From NCBI GenBank assembly GCA_002502625.1, contig DAPV01000094.1, forward strand, positions 21,114-40,986: DNA of 19,873 nt, given 5' to 3'. Made by a program: the position numbers and the translations under genes. The DNA is from Euryarchaeota archaeon UBA125 (GTDB lineage: Archaea > Thermoplasmatota > Poseidoniia > Poseidoniales > Thalassarchaeaceae). The notes under the pieces are model-generated. The model searched no databases. It was not told the DNA's origin and saw only the letters and a program-made list of their open reading frames with translations. Below, piece by piece: positions 7,401-13,176 of this stretch. The stretch's first letter is position 1. Each line of letters opens with the position of its first letter.

Positions 7401-9155
7401 CCTTCTAGGATAGCAACCATTCCTGGACAATCAAGAGACGTTTCTTATCTAATGAAAAATGCAGGTAATGATGCTGTAATCCTTGATGTTTCTTGTTCTG
7501 TAGATGCTTCTAGTTCTGGTCGCTGGTCAGAACCAGTTTGCCCTGCCACATTGGAATTAAGCGTAGGTCAGGAACGTTGGATTAATCTTTCAATGACGCC
7601 TACCGATGATCGACATTGGGATAAGGAATCAGGAACATTATCCTTTGAGTTTGTGCCTCGAGGAGAAGTTGGAGGTAATGCTAGTTGGTCAACACCTCTA
7701 GTAATTGAGAGGGTACAAACAGACGATCCAATTATTCTTCGAGGTTCTGATGGCCCTCAATATACTTTGAACGTAGATTGGATGCATGTTCCCGAATTGA
7801 GTCAAACGGGGACACTTTCTCCTTCTTCCTATTCGCTGAGATATGTTTCTGCTGAAAGAACAGTCAATGATTCTCTATACCCTGATACATCGTGGAGTTT
7901 TGCTATTGCAGGAGGGCCAGATCCTTTGGTGCCTAACGATATCCATTCACTTGGTTCTGCCTCACCTTATGCGTTGGATTCTTTCGATATTCTTGTAACA
8001 ATGCCTGATTCTTCATCAATCGCTCCGGGTGATGGTTGGGATTTGACCTTTAATCTTGAAAATTTAGATGAAGCCGGAAGTAGGTTAGGTACTACGTTTG
8101 TTGTAAAAATTAGATTAGATTCTTACAGTGATCCAAGAATTTCAGATATTAGTTTTAGTGATGGTTCTCTTGTAGAAGGAAGTACTACTGAATTAGTAGT
8201 TAATATATCCAATACTGGTACTGCAATATTACCATTGAACAGTGTAGTTACTGTTTCTTGCACTGGTTCTGTAAATATAATTGATAATTCTCCAAGGATT
8301 ATACCTCCATTGGGAATTCAAGAGTCTACAGAGGTAAGTTGGACGGTATCTGCCGATGCACTTCCGTGGTATGTTACTGAAGGTAAATTTGATTGTACGT
8401 TCAATTTGCTATTATCTGATTCTGTTTACGGTAATGTGATGGAAAATGATGAAGAAATTCGTACTTTGTCTGTTGATACTTGGAGTCCTGGATTCCTTAT
8501 ATCGTTGATATCTGGAATTTTAGTTCTAGTTCTTTCTTTATTCCTTTTCAGAAGAGGATTAGATGATGATGAACGCGCTCTTCATGGGTCTACATACTTA
8601 GCAATGTTAGGATTAGCAGTTTTAGCCCGTTCTTCGGTTATTCCAGAAATTGGTTTAGTTTCTATTTCTTTAGCAACCCTTTGGATGTTCGTAGTTTCAT
8701 GGTTGGGTGCAGGAGAGATTCAAGCCATTCATGATGATAGACGAAAGACACTGATTGGAGAAAGGTCAGCTTTAGGAAATCATGCTGAGGAGATTGAGAC
8801 TACAAGACGTGAAGTCGGATGGATTCTACTTGGGGCCCCGGTTTTCTTTGTACTAATGATGACAATAGACCCTAGTCTGAAAGTGAATACTGGTGTTTCT
8901 AGTATTGGTTCAAGTGTTGGATATATTGTAGTGCTAGGAACGATTTGTCTAGTTCTTCTAAGGTATCTCGATAGATTGTATGGATCAATACACAACGACC
9001 TGGCTGCCTTGGATATTCGAACTGCTAGAATTAGGGGAATTCTTCAGAGTAGAACACAGAATCGAGTAAACCCGTTTGCTGCTCCTCCTCCTGTGCCCGA
9101 AGCATTCAATCCGGATGAAGAATCAGAAGAAATTACTGGCGGTGAAGAAGAATGA
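4443..9155 (+). CDS. Giant secreted multi-Ig-domain membrane-anchored protein
   Basis: The 1570-residue protein starts with a signal peptide (residues 1-24, ITLVTLLLISSLGHLAI). Then come roughly nine to eleven beta-sandwich repeats of the CARDB/NEW3 kind. Their recurring core is a strand ending in N-x-G (for example VTIVNLGT, FIVQNLGSASDTY, MVLTNNGNALSDY, VTLENRGN, VVNISNTG), then a W and a PG-x turn. About eighteen N-x-S/T sequons are scattered through this ectodomain. Four cysteines cluster in the last repeats. About five membrane helices follow (about 1349-1371, 1384-1400, 1402-1425, 1459-1478, 1490-1512). A cytoplasmic tail of some 55 residues is rich in Pro and Glu. The GTG start overlaps the previous stop by one base, and the stop overlaps the next start (ATGA). 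It is probably a long surface stalk, adhesin or envelope-spanning anchor. Its specific role is unknown. Confidence 0.82.
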   Translation: MKFFHAITLVTLLLISSLGHLAISEIENSPSLTSGRSVDVSVDSVEIISASAVIGGVHTLANVAHEVRVTIVNLGTTTATGTLELNVAVNSGVSSVVDSVPFTLLGSSSEVHLLEWAQTSGTADISVTATAGSDSDPSNDDLVYPHTLTIQDTSSHVEVSNTLPNDGDVIGRDIWHGDWVFSNTGNIPFSVEGELVLTPSGGGSAIPLTSSVTHASPGSLSQNAGNSAVNLSFDGSPLSGTYTMSGLFKISFSDGSTSDIPISSRNIVLSDSHTTVTPPANISVDPGSGTGLLFIVQNLGSASDTYTVEYSNVSNWVDDSSLPSTITNLASNTGAPINVPVDVPITADRSDIETVTVYVNSTTSGVSVSARASVLAGDLYQSDLRSNGSLLYIDPGSFVIVDYTLVNTGTSPAHFYLTAGLQENPDGWNVDIDTTTTDLMSPGNSRAITITITAPTLTSPLDPEAKISAGNRLHLRITSTPVEGDSALTASNISDIEVRPSVSVSMNPYVEELIFTTDELEAGNMFKMFDLEVSLLSNFPSGTMGSAIINITSEATQFTSVDGATYGAQESSRWNSSVGPNSTTLDLGQSRTLVVSVLGPTETLPAAGALNFTLTASTSLSGMVGITSPDTSSSFRVIIETVIDGELEDSPITAGVPGVENNATMVLTNNGNALSDYTLSSPGISGWVVDLTPNAVTALAPEVGTWPTGIDSVFQNVVVTATPPSDARADIVHEIEIFLFDGEGSFVDNGTARFVLDEVIGALIEPDSLEIEVPSEGTQTASFIVRNMGNSLQSFDISTGNFVGGTDFTIGAPSTVTVEPGANATLSVDVTALSTARADSIYSFELILGHNGTEQDRSSVLIGIEKIHDIRLSHDALFEAIPGETLEIAVTLENRGNLREVGTFNLTTPEGWVQSSDLIDISPGETISGLIVRVTVPALDSEEVPLAGQAYTIPILVFNTTDNFIVGQSNVTVSIKPVFQLVMSSSPSRIATIPGQSRDVSYLMKNAGNDAVILDVSCSVDASSSGRWSEPVCPATLELSVGQERWINLSMTPTDDRHWDKESGTLSFEFVPRGEVGGNASWSTPLVIERVQTDDPIILRGSDGPQYTLNVDWMHVPELSQTGTLSPSSYSLRYVSAERTVNDSLYPDTSWSFAIAGGPDPLVPNDIHSLGSASPYALDSFDILVTMPDSSSIAPGDGWDLTFNLENLDEAGSRLGTTFVVKIRLDSYSDPRISDISFSDGSLVEGSTTELVVNISNTGTAILPLNSVVTVSCTGSVNIIDNSPRIIPPLGIQESTEVSWTVSADALPWYVTEGKFDCTFNLLLSDSVYGNVMENDEEIRTLSVDTWSPGFLISLISGILVLVLSLFLFRRGLDDDERALHGSTYLAMLGLAVLARSSVIPEIGLVSISLATLWMFVVSWLGAGEIQAIHDDRRKTLIGERSALGNHAEEIETTRREVGWILLGAPVFFVLMMTIDPSLKVNTGVSSIGSSVGYIVVLGTICLVLLRYLDRLYGSIHNDLAALDIRTARIRGILQSRTQNRVNPFAAPPPVPEAFNPDEESEEITGGEEE

Positions 9156-10000
9156 TGAGCAATGATCCATTTGATGATTTAATGGGATCAGGTGCCGATG
9201 CATCTTCCAGATTCGTTGATCAATTAACTATTCGCTCTGCAAGAGTAAGACATTTTTTGTGGAATCATCGGCCATTCAAAGCAAGAGCCGATTTGAAGGA
9301 AGCAAATAGAGACGCAGAGTTTCTTGAGAAACAGGTCATTCGTTTACATCGATCTTTACTAGCCTTAGAACAACATCTCGCTAGTCTTGATGACTTAAGT
9401 GAAGAAGAAAAAAGAGCCAGAGGTATGGTCACAGATGGTTTAATCGATCTTGGAAAGGGAGAGTGGGAAACAGCTTTGGATTCCTTTAGAACTGCCATTC
9501 AATCATTGAGTGATTCAGGTGGTCGAGTTAATCCATTTGTTGCAGGACGTTTCTTCTTTACTGTCGAAGCTCGTTGGCCACCCGAATTAGAACATGGACT
9601 GTTAATGATGACTATTGAGAATCTAGGTGAACACGATTTACCTGCAATGCGGATTGCGGCACCTGCTCCAACTGGTTGGATTGCTGAGCCTAAAGCTGCA
9701 CAAATCCCTGCAATTCCTCCTAGAGGTATAATTGAAATGGGGATTCATATCCATCCTTCTGGTACAATTTCAGAAAATTTAGTTTTGTCTAAACAAGTTT
9801 CAATAGTTACAGGATATATGGTAGATATGGGTGACGTATCTGTAATGTCTAGGGTCGAGAATCGAACTCTACGGGCAATAGAAGGTTTCGTTGTTGAGGC
9901 TTGGCTTCCTCGAGGCTTCTCGGCAAAACGCGTACCATTTGTACAAAATCTTGCTCCTGGCGAAGTAGTTCATGTAGCCACAGAAATTGATGCAAGATAG
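9152..10000 (+). CDS. Cytoplasmic coiled-coil/TPR-like and Ig-fold partner protein
   Basis: I do not recognise this 282-residue protein by name. It has no signal peptide or membrane helix. Residues about 20-80 form a charged coiled-coil-like helix (FLEKQVIRLHRSLLALEQHL). Residues about 88-118 look like a TPR-type helix pair (MVTDGLIDLGKGEWETALDS). Residues about 130-280 are a beta-sandwich resembling a CARDB/NEW3 domain (MMTIENLGEHDLP, PTGWIAEP, IPPRGIIEMGIHI, QNLAPGEVVHV). The segment RVNPFVA (125-131) nearly repeats RVNPFAA in the cytoplasmic tail of the preceding giant membrane protein. The ATG at 9152 overlaps that gene's TGA by four bases; ATG 9155 is an alternative. The coupling implies the two act together, with this protein probably on the inner face of the membrane below the surface stalk. 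Confidence 0.72.
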   Translation: MMSNDPFDDLMGSGADASSRFVDQLTIRSARVRHFLWNHRPFKARADLKEANRDAEFLEKQVIRLHRSLLALEQHLASLDDLSEEEKRARGMVTDGLIDLGKGEWETALDSFRTAIQSLSDSGGRVNPFVAGRFFFTVEARWPPELEHGLLMMTIENLGEHDLPAMRIAAPAPTGWIAEPKAAQIPAIPPRGIIEMGIHIHPSGTISENLVLSKQVSIVTGYMVDMGDVSVMSRVENRTLRAIEGFVVEAWLPRGFSAKRVPFVQNLAPGEVVHVATEIDAR

Positions 10001-10025
10001 ATAAAAAATTGTAATCTGTTTATTG

Positions 10026-10040
10026 ATTTTCTTCTTTCTT
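10026..10040 (+). terminator. Pyrimidine-rich tract, possible terminator of the surface module
   Basis: The tract ttttcttctttctta after the stop at 10000 is the kind of T-rich run at which archaeal RNA polymerase can terminate. It lies between the three-gene module and the archaellin gene. Partial readthrough into archaellin cannot be excluded. Confidence 0.3.
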
Positions 10041-10048
10041 AGGACTAC

Positions 10049-10058
10049 TATGATATAC
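10049..10058 (+). promoter_or_regulatory. Possible TATA element of the archaellin promoter
   Basis: tatgatatac is centred about 36 bases before ATG 10090. That would place a transcription start near 10078-10080 and give a very short leader. The spacing is plausible, but the match is weak and no clear B-recognition element was identified. Confidence 0.3.
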
Positions 10059-10079
10059 TTCAATGGGGTGCAGAGGAAC

Positions 10080-10084
10080 GGTGA
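10080..10084 (+). promoter_or_regulatory. Shine-Dalgarno site deciding the archaellin start
   Basis: GGTGA at 10080-10084 is complementary to the archaeal 16S tail and lies five bases before ATG 10090. It supports this start over the in-frame ATG at 10063, which would give an unusually long leader, and over ATG 10114. Confidence 0.6.
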
Positions 10085-10089
10085 ACACC

Positions 10090-10722
10090 ATGAATAAGAG
10101 AAACACCCCCTACATGAACGACGATAGAGCATCGATTGGTATCGGTGCAATGATTGTATTTATTGCGCTAATTTTGGTAGCAGCAGTAGCATCTACAATC
10201 ATTATCAAGACTGCAGAAGAACTTCAGCAGCGTGCTGAGGCAACTGGTGACGACACCCGTGACGAAATCTCGGGTAAGATCCAAGTTGTCATGGCTTACG
10301 TATCGACAGCTGACGCTGAACCAGCAACAGCTGTTGATGAAATCACACTAGTTGTCCAGATGGCAGCAGGTTCTGATTCTACTCTCATTTCTGATATCAC
10401 GTGGCTGATTGTTTGCGATGATGGAGCTACGGCAAATGTTGACATCAATACCGGTAACCTCGATGATGGAACCAACGTATTCGGAGAAGCCCTCGATGGA
10501 ACTGTAATGACTACGGGAGATTCTGTTACTGCTGGTCAAACCTTCACCATAGTAATCGATACTGATGATGACGCTGACGATGGAGCAGGTAACGCAGTAG
10601 TTGACGGTTGCCAAGCTAGTGTTGGAGACACAATGGAGCTTCGCATCATCGTCGATGGCGGCGGTGAGACCTACTCCCAGTTGACTTTCAACGCTGTTGA
10701 CCCTGGTTCACTCATCGTTTGA
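10090..10722 (+). CDS. flaB: Archaellin (archaellum filament subunit precursor)
   Basis: Archaellin is secreted by the FlaI/FlaJ machine and polymerises into the filament. The precursor is 210 residues. Its short charged leader ends at DDRA, and the class III prepilin peptidase should cut between Ala14 and Ser15. The hydrophobic polymerisation helix then begins SIGIGAMIVFIALILVAAVA, the signature of the family, followed by the helix IKTAEELQQRAEATGDD typical of archaellins. The outer beta domain (about 63-210) holds two cysteines (109 and 174) that could pair, and an Asp-rich loop at about 157-166 (DTDDDADD). No N-x-S/T sequon is present anywhere, which is unusual beside its sequon-rich neighbours. 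G+C and C-ending codons are higher than in adjacent genes, as expected for a highly expressed gene. This is the only archaellin gene in the window. Confidence 0.95.
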   Translation: MNKRNTPYMNDDRASIGIGAMIVFIALILVAAVASTIIIKTAEELQQRAEATGDDTRDEISGKIQVVMAYVSTADAEPATAVDEITLVVQMAAGSDSTLISDITWLIVCDDGATANVDINTGNLDDGTNVFGEALDGTVMTTGDSVTAGQTFTIVIDTDDDADDGAGNAVVDGCQASVGDTMELRIIVDGGGETYSQLTFNAVDPGSLIV

Positions 10723-10745
10723 TTACTGAATTGGTGTTTCCTTTG

Positions 10746-10759
10746 AGGCCTTCGGGCCT
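10746..10759 (+). terminator. UUCG-loop hairpin between archaellin and downstream archaellum genes
   Basis: aggcc (10746-10750), the loop ttcg (10751-10754) and ggcct (10755-10759) form a perfect five-pair stem closed by an exceptionally stable UUCG tetraloop. It lies 23 bases after the archaellin stop and 31 bases before the next start. No T-run follows. Partial termination or protection of the 3' end of archaellin mRNA would let filament protein be made in excess over motor parts. The hairpin is seen; the role is inferred. Confidence 0.6.
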
Positions 10760-10790
10760 TGAGGGTGGTCAATGGAAATAAGGTGATTAG

Positions 10791-11603
10791 ATGGATAGTA
10801 ATGAGGGACGTACAGCAGATAGGCTCGATGCCGCTTCACGTGTTACTGTAGATCAAATCGATATTCCGCCGGAATATCGTCCTACTGATCTTGAGGCATG
10901 GTTGTTCACTCCGGGTGCAACACGTGTAGGATTCATGGGGGATATGGGTTCGAAGGCTCCTTCGGGCTCTCCTCCCTCTTCTGGTTCCTCTTCTAGTGGT
11001 CCTCCTCCTGACGAATTACTCAAAATGCTTGCAGATCGATTCGAGAGATTAGAAGCATCGATTGGCCACATGGAGACAAACTTAGCTTTGGGGCATGCAA
11101 GTTCCTCTTCATCTTCATCAGATGTAATGCATACTGTAGGAGAAGATGGAGAAGTTAAGACGATTTCATTGGGCAATTCTGACAGCGAATCTGGTGGGGT
11201 AGATGCAGTTCATGCAGGTCCAGGATTACTTGATTTGTATGAGGCGCAGTCTTTAGCATTGAATCCATTTCTACGTTCAAAAGATTCAGAAATTTCAGGA
11301 CCAGGTGTTGATCCTGCAAAGATAGCGGCTCTTATTCTCGATAATTTATCTGGTCATGATGCTCAGTTGTTTATTCAAGCTGCAGCAAAAAGTGGTTTCC
11401 TTACTTCATCCGAAGCAAAAACACTCAGTGGTATTACTTCTCTAGCTCAACCTGGCGAAGGTAGTGGGAATGCAACACTCCCCAACCGTCCACTATTGAC
11501 TTTTGTAGCGATGGTAGAAGCGTGGCGTTCACAATCTTCCACTTCAACTGGACAATCTTCTATTCCTTCCGCACCCATGGTTGATTTTGAGCCGGGGGAG
11601 TGA
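10791..11603 (+). CDS. Archaellum accessory protein in the FlaC/D/E position (divergent)
   Basis: This 270-residue soluble protein sits between archaellin and FlaF, where euryarchaeal operons carry FlaC, FlaD and FlaE, the cytoplasmic ring and switch adaptors that link motor and chemotaxis proteins. Residues 20-50 form a short conserved-looking segment (DIPPEYRPTDLEAWLF). Residues 54-73 are a Ser/Pro/Gly linker. Residues 74-100 are a coiled-coil helix (LLKMLADRFERLEASIGHM), as in FlaC/D. A second Ser-rich linker spans 103-140. Residues 175-245 are helical (LFIQAAAKSGFLTSSEAK, then LLTFVAMVEAWRS), an arrangement that loosely recalls the C-terminal FlaD/E domain. Similarity to known family members is weak, so position carries much of the weight. 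AGGTGAT lies three bases before the ATG. Confidence 0.65.
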   Translation: MDSNEGRTADRLDAASRVTVDQIDIPPEYRPTDLEAWLFTPGATRVGFMGDMGSKAPSGSPPSSGSSSSGPPPDELLKMLADRFERLEASIGHMETNLALGHASSSSSSSDVMHTVGEDGEVKTISLGNSDSESGGVDAVHAGPGLLDLYEAQSLALNPFLRSKDSEISGPGVDPAKIAALILDNLSGHDAQLFIQAAAKSGFLTSSEAKTLSGITSLAQPGEGSGNATLPNRPLLTFVAMVEAWRSQSSTSTGQSSIPSAPMVDFEPGE

Positions 11604-11606
11604 GAT

Positions 11607-12002
11607 GTGGGCGGTTCTGCCAGTGTTGGCGCCTTGATTGTAGGCACTGTTCTTTTGTCTATTTTTGCTAATGCAATGGTCATTACTCTTGAGAATCGCC
11701 AGCGGTTTGAGGATATTGATGCCAATGAATCCAAAGATGTAAAAGTTCAAATTGATAATGCCACATTAGCAACATCAACTCTTTTCATCAATATTACAAA
11801 TGAAGGTTCGGATTCAGTCTTATTTTCAGAAATTTGGATAATTCTAGATGGAGGCGACCCCGCTCCATTTTCTGATTATTATTCCTCAACAAAATATTTG
11901 TTTCCTGGAGAGACAGTTATGGGTTCAGATACCGTGACAGGAACTCCAGTTCGAGCATTTGTTTCTTCATTTGGTCATAGTTCAGGTGCAACGATACAGT
12001 AG
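11607..12002 (+). CDS. flaF: Archaellum protein FlaF
   Basis: FlaF is a membrane-anchored extracellular beta-sandwich protein. With FlaG it holds the archaellum motor to the cell envelope. This 131-residue protein has one N-terminal membrane helix (about 4-24, ASVGALIVGTVLLSIFANAM). A short charged neck (LENRQRFEDIDANESKD) follows, then an Ig-like domain (about 47-131) with LFINITNEGSDSVLF and LFPGETV. It carries two N-glycosylation sequons. The GTG start at 11607 follows GGGGAG at good spacing, three bases after the previous stop. Identity rests on architecture and on the position before FlaG and FlaH; FlaF and FlaG are homologous, so the names could be interchanged only in theory. Confidence 0.82.
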   Translation: MGGSASVGALIVGTVLLSIFANAMVITLENRQRFEDIDANESKDVKVQIDNATLATSTLFINITNEGSDSVLFSEIWIILDGGDPAPFSDYYSSTKYLFPGETVMGSDTVTGTPVRAFVSSFGHSSGATIQ

Positions 12003-12010
12003 GTGATTCA

Positions 12011-12484
12011 ATGGCAGATGGCGGTGCTTCAGATATGATAATGTTAGTTGCCAGCCTAATTGTAGCCGGAATTGTCTCCGCTGTTTTAATTCAAGCATGG
12101 GCAGGCGTTTCTATGGCATTGAATGATGGTGCGGATCAAATTGAAGCTAATGAAAAAACAGAGGCTACTTTAATCACTGATCCAATGAATATTGATTGGA
12201 ATCCTACCACAAATCAGACAATGATTACAATCCAAAATACAGGTGATTTCACGTTGAATATCACCGATACAGTTGTTCTTCTCAATGGTTCCTCAATGAA
12301 TGTGTCTCAAAGAGGTGTCATTCCATCAGTTTGGTTGCCTGGGTCGATAGTTAATTTCACTATTCAAGGTAATATTTCTCTATCCAGTAATGATGAGATA
12401 TACCTGAATGTAGTTATTTTATCAGATACTTTGAACCCAGCCAGAGGTGTGTATTCATTTACAGAGGTGGTTCGAATTGTCTGA
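12011..12484 (+). CDS. flaG: Archaellum protein FlaG
   Basis: FlaG is the partner of FlaF in the extracellular stator of the archaellum. The 157-residue protein starts MADGGASDMIMLVASLIVAG, a membrane helix (about 7-29) very like other FlaG N-termini. The neck AWAGVSMALNDGADQIEANE follows, and then a beta-sandwich domain with TMITIQNTGDFTLNITD and sequons at several sites. AGGTGAT (12001-12007), which begins in the FlaF stop codon, lies three bases before the ATG, so translation is coupled. The 3' end overlaps the start of FlaH by eight bases. Confidence 0.85.
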   Translation: MADGGASDMIMLVASLIVAGIVSAVLIQAWAGVSMALNDGADQIEANEKTEATLITDPMNIDWNPTTNQTMITIQNTGDFTLNITDTVVLLNGSSMNVSQRGVIPSVWLPGSIVNFTIQGNISLSSNDEIYLNVVILSDTLNPARGVYSFTEVVRIV

Positions 12485-13166
12485 AGACTCATTTCCTTTT
12501 GGTTTAGAACAAGACAGTTTGGCTAACAGCCTTGGCGCAGCAATCCCTAATCGTTCTCTGATGATTGTTGAAGGAGATATAGGAGGGGGGAAGAGTCTAA
12601 TCGCTCAAAGACTAGCATTCGGACTTTCTGAAAATGGAACAAAGGTTGCTTTAGTTACTACTGAATTAACCACTAGGGGCTGGCTTGAACAAGTCGATAG
12701 TATCGGATATGGAATGTCAGATTATATCGATAATGGTCAATTTTTACTTATGTCTAGATTTGGTGTACTAACAGAAGAAGTAGAAGTAGAAATTACTATC
12801 AATGATTTATTGTCTAATGAGGGGCTTAAAGCCGCTGATTTTGTAATTATCGACCGTGCATCACAATTAATTCCTCCAGATACAAATCCTTCCGCTCTTC
12901 TTTCCTCAATTAGACGATTTACTGCTGATGGCCGTACTCTAATGTTATGTTTTGACTCTGATGAAGTTAAACCTGCGTTACTTAGAGAAATTAAAGGTTC
13001 AGCAGAGGTAGTACTAGGTTTACTGTCTACTACTCAAGGTGGTCAACTTAATCGTACATTAGCAGTAACTCGTTTCCTTCGAGCGGCTGGACCTGTACAG
13101 GCTAGAATTGGATGGAGAGTAGAACCTAGTATGGGATTCATTGTCGATATTACGGCTGTCAGTTGA
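12477..13166 (+). CDS. flaH: Archaellum motor regulator FlaH (RecA-like ATP-binding protein)
   Basis: FlaH is a KaiC/RecA-like protein that binds ATP and docks under FlaI as part of the cytoplasmic motor. In this 229-residue protein the Walker A motif is GDIGGGKS (residues 33-40). Walker B is VIID (123-126), followed by Arg rather than the catalytic Glu, in keeping with the family's ATP-binding, weakly hydrolysing behaviour. TTEL near residue 61 and RTLAVTRFLRA near the end are also typical. The start is taken as the TTG at 12477, because GAGGTGG lies six bases upstream and the predicted protein then begins LSEDSFPFGL, a normal FlaH N-terminus. This start overlaps FlaG by eight bases. A longer form from 12447 lacks a ribosome site. 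Confidence 0.93.
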   Translation: MSEDSFPFGLEQDSLANSLGAAIPNRSLMIVEGDIGGGKSLIAQRLAFGLSENGTKVALVTTELTTRGWLEQVDSIGYGMSDYIDNGQFLLMSRFGVLTEEVEVEITINDLLSNEGLKAADFVIIDRASQLIPPDTNPSALLSSIRRFTADGRTLMLCFDSDEVKPALLREIKGSAEVVLGLLSTTQGGQLNRTLAVTRFLRAAGPVQARIGWRVEPSMGFIVDITAVS

Positions 13167-13176
13167 GGTGTGAATT

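Noticed and set aside
9063..9083. NPF motifs as eukaryote-like EH-domain ligands
   Set aside because: No EH-domain protein is visible, and three-residue motifs occur by chance. Only the longer shared RVNPF(A/V)A was kept as an observation.
10063..10089. ATG 10063 as archaellin start
   Set aside because: It would give a 23-residue leader and lacks a placed ribosome site; GGTGA at 10080-10084 points to ATG 10090.
12447..12476. Extended FlaH start at 12447
   Set aside because: It has no ribosome site and deep overlap with FlaG. TTG 12477 has a GAGGTGG site at six-base spacing.
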